Shown here in pieces: positions 15,375 through 22,931 of a stretch of DNA of 34,577 nucleotides. This DNA is from an uncultured Bacteroidales bacterium (GTDB lineage Bacteria > Bacteroidota > Bacteroidia > Bacteroidales > UBA932), in the NCBI GenBank assembly GCA_900317845.1, contig ONII01000020.1:1-34577 (forward strand), in the 5' to 3' direction. Every line of letters begins with the position of its first letter. Within the stretch, counting starts at the first letter, position 1. A program made the translations under genes and the position numbers. Below the pieces are notes generated by a model. It saw only the letters and a program-made list of their open reading frames with translations, had not been told where the DNA came from and did not search any database.

Positions 15375-15990
15375 AGAGAATTATCCTTCCGTGCTGCTGT
15401 CAGAGGCCGTAGAGGCCATCAGCTCGCTTCCCGGCGTGGGCCGGCGGAGTGCGCTGCGCCTGGCTTTGCACCTCCTTAAGCAGCCGGCAGAGAACGTGCA
15501 CCATTTCACACAGGCCATCGACCATCTGAGGGACGACGTTTGCTACTGCCGCCGCTGCCGCATGATCGCGGACAGCGAGCTTTGCGCCATCTGCGCAGAC
15601 CACAGCCGCGACCAGCGCACTATCTGCGTGGTAGAGAGCGTGCGCGACGTGATGAGCATCGAGGCCACCGGCCAGTATCATGGCGTGTACCATGTGCTGG
15701 GCGGCATCATTTCGCCCATCGCAGGCGTGGGCCCTTCGGACCTCACTATCAAAGAATTAGTAGAGCGGGTGCATGCCCTGGAAACCCCCTCGGAGGCAGA
15801 AGTCATCCTGGCCCTGAGCGGGGACGTGGAAGGGGAGACCACCGCTTTTTATATCTATCGGCAAATCGAGGCTTCCGGCATCAAGGTGAGCACCCTGGCC
15901 CGCGGACTGGGCTTTGGCGACGACCTTGAATACGCGGATTCCTTAACCCTGGGCCGATCACTGACCAATCGACAAATCTTTCAACCATGA
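15364..15990 (+). CDS. recR: Recombination mediator protein RecR
   Basis: The 208-residue, full-length RecR has the N-terminal helix-hairpin-helix SLPGVGRRSALRLALHLL, the C4 zinc finger CYCRRCRMIADSELCAIC, a Toprim domain starting ICVVESVRDVMSIE, and the Walker-B-like C-terminal segment TLARGLGFGDDLEYAD. RecR works with RecO/RecF to load RecA on gapped DNA. It overlaps the upstream kinase by 11 nt and the downstream oxidoreductase by ATGA. Confidence 0.97.
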   Translation: MAYKENYPSVLLSEAVEAISSLPGVGRRSALRLALHLLKQPAENVHHFTQAIDHLRDDVCYCRRCRMIADSELCAICADHSRDQRTICVVESVRDVMSIEATGQYHGVYHVLGGIISPIAGVGPSDLTIKELVERVHALETPSEAEVILALSGDVEGETTAFYIYRQIEASGIKVSTLARGLGFGDDLEYADSLTLGRSLTNRQIFQP

Positions 15991-17201
15991 ACACTGAAGC
16001 GCAACGCTGCTTATTGTGCAAGAAACCCAAATGTGCCCTTGAGGGCTGTCCGGTGCATACACCCGTGCCGGAATGCATGTTGTTATACAGGCAAGGAAAA
16101 CTGGACGAGGCCGGGGAGATGCTCTTCCGCAACAATCCGCTCACGGCCGTCACCTCGCAGGTGTGCGACTGGAAGCAGTTCTGCTACGGCCACTGCGTGC
16201 TCAACGTAAAGCTGGCACCGGTGCGCTGGTACGAGATAGAGCAGGAAATCTCCACGGCGTACCTGTTTGGGTGCAAGCTCCAGCGCCGTTCCGCGGAACT
16301 GGAAGGCAAGCGCATTGCGCTGGTGGGAGCGGGCCCGGTGGGCATCGCCGCCGCCGTGTGGCTGTATGAGGCCGGGGCTACTGTCACCCTTCTGGACGCC
16401 AACGAGCGCCTGGGCGGCGTGCTCCGCTACGGCATTCCCGCCTTCCGCCTGGACAAGAAATACTGCGACGCCTATGAGAACTTGTTCGCAGAAGCAGGCA
16501 TCGCCTTCCGCGGAGGCACGGAAGTGGGCAAGGACGTAAGCCTGGAGCAGCTTTCGGCCGATTATGACGCCGTCCTCATTGGCGCCGGTGCGGAAAAACC
16601 CGCCACGCTGCACATCCCCGGTGAAGAGCGGGCGGTGCAGGCCCTGCCGTTCCTCAAGGACCCTTCGGCCTTTAACCTGGGCCGGAAAGTGATTGTCATT
16701 GGCGGCGGCAACGTGGCCATGGACGCCTGCCGCATGGCCATCCGCCAGGGCGCGGAAACCTGGGTATATTACCGCAAAACCTTCGAGAACATGCCTGCCA
16801 ACCCGCTGGAAGTGGAAGAAGCCAAGGCCGATGGCGTGCAGTTCAAGGTGTTCCAGGCGCCCGTGGAGGTGAAAGAAGGCGGCGTGGTGTTCCGCGACTG
16901 CGAAAATGTGGTGCCGGAAGACGGCGGCCGCGTGGTAACGCGCATCATCGAGGGGACGGACCATTTTGTGGAGTGCGACACGCTCCTCACGGCCATTTCC
17001 GAAAAACCGGATTTTGCCATGTTCAAGGGAACATCGGCCCGGATGAACGAGTGGGGCTGGCCCGCCACTTCCGAGGCCGGAAAGGTCGATGGCCTTGAAA
17101 ATGTGTGGGTGGCCGGCGATTTTATCCTGGGGCCCAAGACGGTGGTGGAGGCCGTGGCGTCGGCCCGGAAAGCGGTGAATAATATCCTGGAGACCTTATG
17201 A
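15987..17201 (+). CDS. GltD-like NAD(P)H-dependent FAD/iron-sulfur oxidoreductase
   Basis: The 404-residue protein resembles the glutamate synthase small subunit. A cysteine-rich N-terminus (CLLCKKPKCALEGCPVH, then CDWKQFCYGHC) should bind iron-sulfur clusters. FAD is bound by GAGPVGIAAAVWL, with the conserved GGVLRYGIPAFRLDK, and a second fold, VIGGGNVAMDACRMA, binds NAD(P)H. The C-terminal VAGDFILGPKTVVEA matches FAD-binding pyridine-nucleotide reductases. No gltB large subunit is adjacent, so this is better read as a stand-alone electron-transfer protein than as glutamate synthase. It is joined by ATGA overlaps to recR and queC. Confidence 0.88.
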   Translation: MNTEAQRCLLCKKPKCALEGCPVHTPVPECMLLYRQGKLDEAGEMLFRNNPLTAVTSQVCDWKQFCYGHCVLNVKLAPVRWYEIEQEISTAYLFGCKLQRRSAELEGKRIALVGAGPVGIAAAVWLYEAGATVTLLDANERLGGVLRYGIPAFRLDKKYCDAYENLFAEAGIAFRGGTEVGKDVSLEQLSADYDAVLIGAGAEKPATLHIPGEERAVQALPFLKDPSAFNLGRKVIVIGGGNVAMDACRMAIRQGAETWVYYRKTFENMPANPLEVEEAKADGVQFKVFQAPVEVKEGGVVFRDCENVVPEDGGRVVTRIIEGTDHFVECDTLLTAISEKPDFAMFKGTSARMNEWGWPATSEAGKVDGLENVWVAGDFILGPKTVVEAVASARKAVNNILETL

Positions 17202-17839
17202 AAGCAGTACTGATTTATTCCGGCGGCCTGGACAGCACCACGCTGTTGTATGAGTATAAGGACAGCATTGCGCTGGCCGTTACCTTTGACTATGGCTCCA
17301 AGCACAACGCACGGGAGATCGCCTATGCGCGGGAAAACTGCAAACGGCTGGGTATCAAGCACCTGGTGATTCCGCTGGCGTTTATCGGCCAGTATTTCAA
17401 AAGCGACCTCCTGCTCGGCGGCGGAGAAATTCCGGAAGGCTCCTACGCCGACGACAACATGAAAAGCACCGTGGTGCCGTTCCGTAACGGCATCATGCTC
17501 GCGATTGCGGCCGGCCTGGCCGAGAGTTATGAACTGGATGCCGTGATGCTGGCCAACCACAGCGGGGACCATGCTATCTATCCGGACTGCCGTCCGGCGT
17601 TTATCGACGCGTTCGCCGCGGCCGTGGAGGCCGGCACCTACAATGGCGTAAAGGTGGTTTCTCCCTACTGCAACATAGACAAACGGGCCATTGCCTTGAG
17701 GGGAAAAGCCCTCGGCCTGGACTATTCGCTCACCTATTCCTGCTACAAGGGCGGGGAAAAGCACTGCGGCAAGTGCGGCACCTGCGTAGAGCGCAAGGAA
17801 GCCCTGGCGGGCTTTGATCCCACGGAGTACGAGGCGTAA
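17198..17839 (+). CDS. queC: 7-cyano-7-deazaguanine synthase QueC
   Basis: The 213-residue enzyme makes preQ0 from 7-carboxy-7-deazaguanine with ATP and ammonia, the step after QueE. The PP-loop ATP motif YSGGLDSTT is at residues 7-15, and zinc ligands C182, C190, C193 and C196 form the C-terminal knuckle (CYKGGEKHCGKCGTC). TFDYGSKH, FRNGIMLA and NHSGDHAIYPDCRP are also conserved. It ends the seven-gene run, overlapping the GltD-like gene by ATGA, and lies about 6.4 kb from queDE. Confidence 0.95.
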   Translation: MKAVLIYSGGLDSTTLLYEYKDSIALAVTFDYGSKHNAREIAYARENCKRLGIKHLVIPLAFIGQYFKSDLLLGGGEIPEGSYADDNMKSTVVPFRNGIMLAIAAGLAESYELDAVMLANHSGDHAIYPDCRPAFIDAFAAAVEAGTYNGVKVVSPYCNIDKRAIALRGKALGLDYSLTYSCYKGGEKHCGKCGTCVERKEALAGFDPTEYEA

Positions 17840-17846
17840 AAAATAT

Positions 17847-17876
17847 TTGCAATTTCAGGATTTTTCCGTACTTTTG
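17847..17876 (+). promoter_or_regulatory. Consensus Bacteroidota promoter for corA
   Basis: TTG at 17847-17849, a 19-nt spacer and TACTTTTG at 17869-17876 give a complete match. It begins 8 nt after the queC stop and leaves a leader of about 85 nt before corA, in which I see no recognised riboswitch. Confidence 0.8.
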
Positions 17877-17964
17877 CAGGCTGACTTTTCCGTAACGTCG
17901 GCTGGTTTAATACGTATAATCCCATCCGGTGCGACTGGCCCGGAGCTAAAACAGGTTCTGAGAT

Positions 17965-18930
17965 ATGCTGAGTATCTTCTACAGAGAAAACGGAAAAATT
18001 CTCCTCTCCCAGTCGGAGAAAGACTTCCCGCAGATCAAATTGGAGGACACCGTATGGATTGACCTTGTGAATCCCACAGGGGCAGAAAAACGTGCGGTAG
18101 AGACCTTTATGGGCACCGAAATCCAAAGCCGTGCACAGGCGGAGGAAATTGAGTCATCGTCCCGTTATTTCGAGAGCGACGACGCCATCTTCGCCAACAC
18201 CAACTTCCTCACCCCCGGTCAGGACGAATACATGATGCAGGCCGTGTCGTTCACCATTGTGGACGATACCCTGGCTACGCTCCGCGAGGTGCCGCTCCGT
18301 TCCTTCACGGAGCTCCAGCGCCGCCTGCAGGTGAACCCCAAGCAGTATCCCTCTGGCTTCAGCGTTTTCGCCAGCATCCTGGATCAACGTGTAGACCTGG
18401 ATGCGGATATGATTGAGCTCCTGTCCAAGGAAATCTCCCAGTACGCCAAGCGCATCAACGAGGAAGAAGACATCGACCAGGAACTCCTGCTGGACATTTC
18501 CCAGATGCAGGAAAACACCATGGTGGTGCGTGAGAACGTAGTGGATAAACAGCGCCTCATTTCCAACCTCATGCGCTCCACCAAGGTGCCGCGCAACCTG
18601 GAGAACCGCCTGAACGTGCTGCTGCAGGATATCAGTTCCCTCCTGAACCACACCAACTTCTGCTTCGAGCGTCTGGAGTACCTGCAGGACACTGTCCTGG
18701 GCCTTATCAACCTGGAACAGAACAAGATCATGAAGGTGTTCACCGTGGTGAGCGTGTTCCTGATGCCGCCCACCCTCATTGCCGGCTTCTACGGCATGAA
18801 CGTGCGCCTGCCCATGATTAACGCCGACGACCCCAACGCCAACTTCTGGAACTGGGTCATCATCCTGGGCGTCATGGCCCTCAGCTGCGTAGCCATCTGG
18901 ATTGTCTTCAAGCGAAAAAAACTGCTGTAA
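17965..18930 (+). CDS. corA: CorA-family divalent-cation (Mg2+/Co2+) transporter
   Basis: The 321-residue protein has a large soluble N-terminal domain with long charged helices (residues ~1-255) and two C-terminal membrane helices. The diagnostic YGMN selectivity motif is at residues 276-279, after the first helix (VSVFLMPPTLIAGF), and the protein ends in the basic KRKKLL. CorA pentamers conduct Mg2+ into the cell. It is a single-gene unit with its own consensus promoter. Confidence 0.95.
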   Translation: MLSIFYRENGKILLSQSEKDFPQIKLEDTVWIDLVNPTGAEKRAVETFMGTEIQSRAQAEEIESSSRYFESDDAIFANTNFLTPGQDEYMMQAVSFTIVDDTLATLREVPLRSFTELQRRLQVNPKQYPSGFSVFASILDQRVDLDADMIELLSKEISQYAKRINEEEDIDQELLLDISQMQENTMVVRENVVDKQRLISNLMRSTKVPRNLENRLNVLLQDISSLLNHTNFCFERLEYLQDTVLGLINLEQNKIMKVFTVVSVFLMPPTLIAGFYGMNVRLPMINADDPNANFWNWVIILGVMALSCVAIWIVFKRKKLL

Positions 18931-18978
18931 GTTTTAATTTCGCCAACTCTGCACGGCATTACGCGTTTAGAGCCATAA

Positions 18979-19018
18979 TTGCGTAATGGTGTGCATCCGG
19001 ATGCACGCCGTTACGCAA
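18979..19018. repeat. 40-bp near-perfect palindrome between corA and rpsA
   Basis: The two 20-bp halves (18979-18998 and 18999-19018) meet at CC|GG with no spacer and differ at two positions, both G-U compatible. Further fragments resembling the arm (ATTACGCG at 18959-18966, ATGCGTTAA near 19031) flank it. No T-run follows, so it is not a standard terminator. The rest of the 259-bp gap holds the rpsA promoter and leader. Confidence 0.8.
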
Positions 19019-19070
19019 AAACAGGCAATAATGCGTTAAGGGATGCCGGCACGAGGTATGGCGGGAATAG

Positions 19071-19101
19071 TTGCAAAATCAAGAAATTATACCTATATTT
19101 G
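19071..19101 (+). promoter_or_regulatory. Bacteroidota promoter for rpsA
   Basis: TTG at 19071-19073, a 20-nt spacer and TATATTTG at 19094-19101. The predicted start is about 85 nt upstream of the rpsA ATG. Confidence 0.75.
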
Positions 19102-19128
19102 CGCGCTTTTTTCCGGGCGCGCTTTTTT
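19101..19128 (+). terminator. Terminator-like hairpin in the rpsA leader
   Basis: GCGCGC (19101-19106) pairs with GCGCGC (19117-19122) across a 10-nt loop and is followed by six T's. It sits at the predicted transcription start, between the promoter and rpsA. It could be a leader attenuator or could insulate rpsA from upstream transcripts. Confidence 0.6.
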
Positions 19129-19189
19129 GTGCCCCGCAAAAACAGCTCAAAACATAATGTTTAACAACTAGTTTTTTCAACCAAAATTT

Positions 19190-20971
19190 ATGTCTGAAGA
19201 AATTAAAAACACTGTGCTGAACGCCTCTGTGGCTCCCGAGAACTTCGATTGGGATGCCTTTGAAAACGAAGGCGTGGACAAGAGCTCCAAGGAAGAGACT
19301 CTTGCCAAGTACGAGCAGACCCTCTCCAAGGTCACTGAAAACGAAGTGGTGGAAGGTGTCGTTACCTCCATCAACAAACGCGAAGTAGTGGTGAACATCG
19401 GCGCCAAGAGCGAAGGTGTCATCTCTGCTCCCGAATTCCGCTACAACCCGGACCTCAAGGTCGGTGATAAGGTGGAAGTGCTCGTTGAGAGCGCAGAGGA
19501 CCGCAAAGGTCAGCTCGTCATCTCCCACAAGAAGGCGCGTCAGCTCAAGTCTTGGGATATGGTAAACGCTGCTTACGAGAGCGGCGAAGTGGTGAAGGGC
19601 TATGTCAAGACCCGCACCAAGGGCGGTATGATCGTGGACGTGTTCGGTATCGAGGCTTTCCTCCCGGGCTCCCAGATCGACATCAAGCCCATCCGTGACT
19701 ACGACGTATTCGTAGATACCACCATGGACTTCAAGATTGTGAAAATCAATCAGGAATTCCGCAACGTGGTTGTTTCTCACAAAGCCCTCCTGGAGGCCGA
19801 ACAGGAACTCAAGCGCGCAGAGCTCATCTCCAAGCTGGAGAAGGGCCAGGTGCTGGAAGGCGTGGTCAAGAACATCACCAACTACGGTGTGTTCGTGGAC
19901 CTGGGCGGTGTGGACGGTCTCATCCACATCACCGACCTCAGCTGGGGCCGCATCTCCCATCCGGAAGAGGTGGTTGCCCTGGATCAGAAAATCAACGTGG
20001 TCGTGCTGGACTTCAACGAGCAGCAGAAGCGCATTGCCCTGGGTCTCAAGCAGCTTACTCCTCACCCGTGGGAGGCGCTCTCCGCAGACCTCAAGGTGGG
20101 TGATACCGTGAAGGGTAAAGTAGTGGCCGTGGCCGACTATGGCGCCTTCGTAGAGGTGGAACCCGGCGTGGAAGGCTTGGTACACGTGAGCGAAATGAGC
20201 TGGAGCCCCCGTCTGCACAGCGCTCAGGAATTCCTGAAGATGGGCGACGAAGTAGAGGCCGTTATCCTCACCCTGGACCGCGAGGCCCGCAAGATGTCCC
20301 TGGGCATCAAGCAGCTCACCACCAACCCTTGGGAGAGCATCCGCGAGAAATATCCTGTAGGTTCCCAGCACAAGGCTACCGTCCGTAACATCACCAACTT
20401 CGGTGTGTTCGCAGAGCTGGAAGACGGCGTGGAAGGTCTTATCCACATCTCCGACCTCAGCTGGAACAAGATCAAGCATCCCGCAGAGATGGTTCAGAGC
20501 GGCGACGTGATCGACGTGGTCATCCTGGACTTCGACGAGAACAGCCACAAGCTGTCCCTGGGCCACAAGCAGCTCACTCCCAACCCTTGGGACGAGCTCG
20601 AGGCCAAGTACCCTGTGGGCACCGTGGTAGATGCCACTGTGACCGTTGCCGGTGACAAGAACACCACCCTCACCTTCGCCGACGGCACCGAGGCTACCGC
20701 CTTCAACCGCGAGATGGTGAAAGAAGATGGCAAGCAGGCCCTCGTGGGCGAGACCCTTCCTGTGAAGGTTGTGGATCTGCGCCGCAGCACCCGCACCGTC
20801 CGTGTTTCCCACGTGCGTACCTATCAGGAGGTGAAGGCCGCCCGCGAAAACGCCGAGGCCGAATCCGCCAAGAAGGCCATCAAGAAGGTGCAGAGCAATG
20901 TGGAGAAGACCACCCTCGGTGACATTTCCGCACTGGCTGCCCTGAAGGAGCAAATGGAAAAGGGTGAGTAA
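19190..20971 (+). CDS. rpsA: 30S ribosomal protein S1
   Basis: The 593-residue protein has an acidic N-terminal extension and then about six S1 RNA-binding repeats of ~70-85 residues, roughly at 50-120, 130-200, 215-285, 300-370, 388-457 and a degenerate last one near 475-540. Repeats 3-5 show the clear form (TNYGVFVDL, GLIHITDLSW, ALGLKQL). S1 brings mRNA to the small subunit, which matters in a lineage with weak Shine-Dalgarno sites. Its codon choice is visibly biased, as expected for high expression. It overlaps rnz by 8 nt. Confidence 0.96.
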   Translation: MSEEIKNTVLNASVAPENFDWDAFENEGVDKSSKEETLAKYEQTLSKVTENEVVEGVVTSINKREVVVNIGAKSEGVISAPEFRYNPDLKVGDKVEVLVESAEDRKGQLVISHKKARQLKSWDMVNAAYESGEVVKGYVKTRTKGGMIVDVFGIEAFLPGSQIDIKPIRDYDVFVDTTMDFKIVKINQEFRNVVVSHKALLEAEQELKRAELISKLEKGQVLEGVVKNITNYGVFVDLGGVDGLIHITDLSWGRISHPEEVVALDQKINVVVLDFNEQQKRIALGLKQLTPHPWEALSADLKVGDTVKGKVVAVADYGAFVEVEPGVEGLVHVSEMSWSPRLHSAQEFLKMGDEVEAVILTLDREARKMSLGIKQLTTNPWESIREKYPVGSQHKATVRNITNFGVFAELEDGVEGLIHISDLSWNKIKHPAEMVQSGDVIDVVILDFDENSHKLSLGHKQLTPNPWDELEAKYPVGTVVDATVTVAGDKNTTLTFADGTEATAFNREMVKEDGKQALVGETLPVKVVDLRRSTRTVRVSHVRTYQEVKAARENAEAESAKKAIKKVQSNVEKTTLGDISALAALKEQMEKGE

Positions 20972-21884
20972 TAACCCGTTCACACTGACCTTGCTGGGCA
21001 CGGCGTCTGCCATGCCTGTCAAGGGCCGGAATCAAAGCGCCCAGGCACTGCTCGTGCATGGGCGCTTATTCCTTATCGACTGTGGAGAAGGAACCCAGTA
21101 CCGCCTGGTGGAGGAGCGCCTCCCCATGATGAAACTGGATTCCATCTTCCTTTCGCATATTCACGGGGACCATGTCTTCGGGATCTTCGGCCTGCTAAGC
21201 ACCTTGGGCATGAAAGGCCGCCAAACCCCGCTGAATATCTTTGCTCCGGTGAACTTCGGGCCCATCCTCAAGTTCTTCCTGAGCTATTATGGCGACGGCC
21301 TGGCCTTCGAGATTCGGTTCACGCCCCTCAAGATGAAAGAGCCTCAGACCATCCTGGAGACCAAAAGCATGGAAGTGCAGGCGTTTCCGCTCAATCACGG
21401 TATTGAGACCTTCGGTTTCCGCTTTGCAGAAAAAGAGCCGCCCTTCAACGTGCACAAGGAGGCCATTGAGCAGTACGGCCTCACCCTTACGGAGATTGGC
21501 ACGCTCAAAAGGGGAGAAGACGTTTTCCGTGCCGATGGCAGCGTAATTCCAGCCGCAGAGGCTGCCTACAAGCCTTTTGTGCCCCGGAGCTATGCGTACT
21601 GCTCGGACACTGCGCCCTTCCCGGAGGAGGCCGCCTGGCTGCGCGGCACCACCGTCATCTATCATGAGGCTACGTATGTGCAGGAATTTGCCGAGCAGGG
21701 TGCCCTGCGGCACCATTCCACTACGCGTCAGGCTGCGCAGGTGGCGCTGGAGGCGGGGGCGCAGAAGCTCCTGATCGGCCATTATTCTTCCCGCAGCAGT
21801 GAGGTAAAAACGTATGAGGCAGAATGCCGTAGCGTTTTTCCGCAAACTTTTGCCACTTCCGACGGCGAGGTCTACGAAATTTGA
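20964..21884 (+). CDS. rnz: Ribonuclease Z (tRNA 3' processing endonuclease)
   Basis: The 306-residue metallo-beta-lactamase-fold nuclease trims tRNA 3' trailers, relevant here because the tRNA-Thr does not encode CCA. The metal motif HIHGDH is at residues 65-70. GTASAMPVKGRNQSA at the N-terminus and IDCGEGTQYRL are RNase Z signatures, and YCSDT, YHEATY and GHYSSR supply the remaining conserved positions. The GTG at 20964 lies inside the rpsA end (8-nt overlap), so translation is probably coupled. Confidence 0.96.
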   Translation: MSNNPFTLTLLGTASAMPVKGRNQSAQALLVHGRLFLIDCGEGTQYRLVEERLPMMKLDSIFLSHIHGDHVFGIFGLLSTLGMKGRQTPLNIFAPVNFGPILKFFLSYYGDGLAFEIRFTPLKMKEPQTILETKSMEVQAFPLNHGIETFGFRFAEKEPPFNVHKEAIEQYGLTLTEIGTLKRGEDVFRADGSVIPAAEAAYKPFVPRSYAYCSDTAPFPEEAAWLRGTTVIYHEATYVQEFAEQGALRHHSTTRQAAQVALEAGAQKLLIGHYSSRSSEVKTYEAECRSVFPQTFATSDGEVYEI

Positions 21885-21910
21885 TTTTTTCTTCTTAACT
21901 TAGCATCTTG

Positions 21911-21940
21911 AGATTCTTCGGGCTGTGCCATCAGAATGAC
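21911..21940. repeat. Short REP-like palindrome upstream of the glucosaminidase gene
   Basis: ATTCT at 21913-21917 pairs with AGAAT at 21933-21937, around an inner GGC-TGT-GCC. The overall wording (GATTCTTCGGGCT...CAGAATGAC) resembles extragenic palindromes dispersed in many bacterial genomes. It ends 7 nt before the likely start codon, in a 62-bp gap where no clear -7 box is seen. Confidence 0.5.
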
Positions 21941-21946
21941 AATGCT

Positions 21947-22930
21947 ATGATGAAAAAAATCGTTATCCTTTTTGTAACCTTGTTTTTGCCGCTCGCCGTA
22001 TGGGCGCAATCGGTGCAGGAAAAATACATTGCACAATATTCGGACATTGCCGTGCAGGAAATGCTGCGCAGTGGTATCCCCGCCAGTATCACCCTGGCCC
22101 AAGGCATCCTGGAGTCCGGTTCCGGCCTGTCCCCGCTGGCGGTTCAGGGCAACAACCATTTTGGCATCAAGTGCCACAAGGACTGGACCGGCCGCACCAT
22201 GCACAAGGACGATGACGCCAAAAACGAATGCTTCCGCGTGTACGACTCCCCGGACCAGAGTTTCCGGGACCATTCGGATTTCCTCCGCTACCGGGACCGG
22301 TACAAGTTCCTTTTCGACCTGGACCGTATGGACTATAAGGCCTGGGCATACGGCCTCAAGCAGGCCGGCTACGCCACAGACCCCAAGTATCCCGCCAAGC
22401 TCATCAAATACATCGAAGACTACAACCTGGCCCGCTTCGACATAGTGACGGAGGCGGAAGAGGCAGAACTTCCCCAGGCCCCGAACAAAATTGAGGAGCC
22501 GGTGGCCGTGCGCCCCTCCGTGGCACCTTCCCTTTCCGTGACGGAAAAAGAGGCTGTGCAGCCCAGTGAGGATTACTCCTTTGCCCTTTCCCGCAAAATG
22601 TTCTCGCTCAACGGTGTCCCCTTTGTGTATGCCATGGAAGGGGAGACGTACGAGTCCATCGCCAAGCAGCATCATCTGTTTCGCTGGGAAATTCTCAAAT
22701 ACAACGACCTGGAAAAAGGCGCCGTTCCCCGTGCCGGGGAGATTGTGTACCTGCAGGCCAAGAAAAATCAGTCTCCCAAGGGACTGGACATGTATATCGT
22801 GTCGCAGGATGGGGAAAGTTTCCACGCCATTTGCCAGCGGTTCGGCGTCAAGGAAAAGGCCATCATGAAACTGAACGGCTTCCACGCTCCCGTGGAGTTG
22901 TCGGAAGGCGATTGCATTAAACTTCGTTAA
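21947..22930 (+). CDS. Secreted glucosaminidase-type peptidoglycan hydrolase with LysM repeats
   Basis: The 327-residue protein has a signal peptide (MMKKIVILFVTLFLPLAVWAQ), a glucosaminidase domain of the FlgJ/LytG type (residues ~25-165; ASITLAQGILESGSG with the probable catalytic Glu, then NNHFGIKCH), a linker, and two LysM-like modules (about residues 220-270 and 280-327) that bind peptidoglycan. It should cut the glycan backbone in the periplasm. ATG at 21947 or 21950 gives the signal peptide; a TTG further upstream would add 13 residues encoded by the REP-like repeat and is rejected. mltG begins 1 nt after its stop. Confidence 0.92.
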   Translation: MMKKIVILFVTLFLPLAVWAQSVQEKYIAQYSDIAVQEMLRSGIPASITLAQGILESGSGLSPLAVQGNNHFGIKCHKDWTGRTMHKDDDAKNECFRVYDSPDQSFRDHSDFLRYRDRYKFLFDLDRMDYKAWAYGLKQAGYATDPKYPAKLIKYIEDYNLARFDIVTEAEEAELPQAPNKIEEPVAVRPSVAPSLSVTEKEAVQPSEDYSFALSRKMFSLNGVPFVYAMEGETYESIAKQHHLFRWEILKYNDLEKGAVPRAGEIVYLQAKKNQSPKGLDMYIVSQDGESFHAICQRFGVKEKAIMKLNGFHAPVELSEGDCIKLR

Positions 22931-22931
22931 C

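Noticed and set aside
15987-17201. Glutamate synthase small subunit gltD
   Set aside because: The family match is good, but no gltB is adjacent and many stand-alone paralogues exist, so the gene symbol is withheld.
17877-17964. M-box magnesium riboswitch in front of corA
   Set aside because: The leader is about 85 nt, too short for the known M-box, and shows none of its conserved loops that I can recognise.
19079-21022. 647-residue minus-strand open frame opposite rpsA
   Set aside because: Antisense shadow of a strongly codon-biased S1 gene; leucine- and histidine-rich with no motifs.
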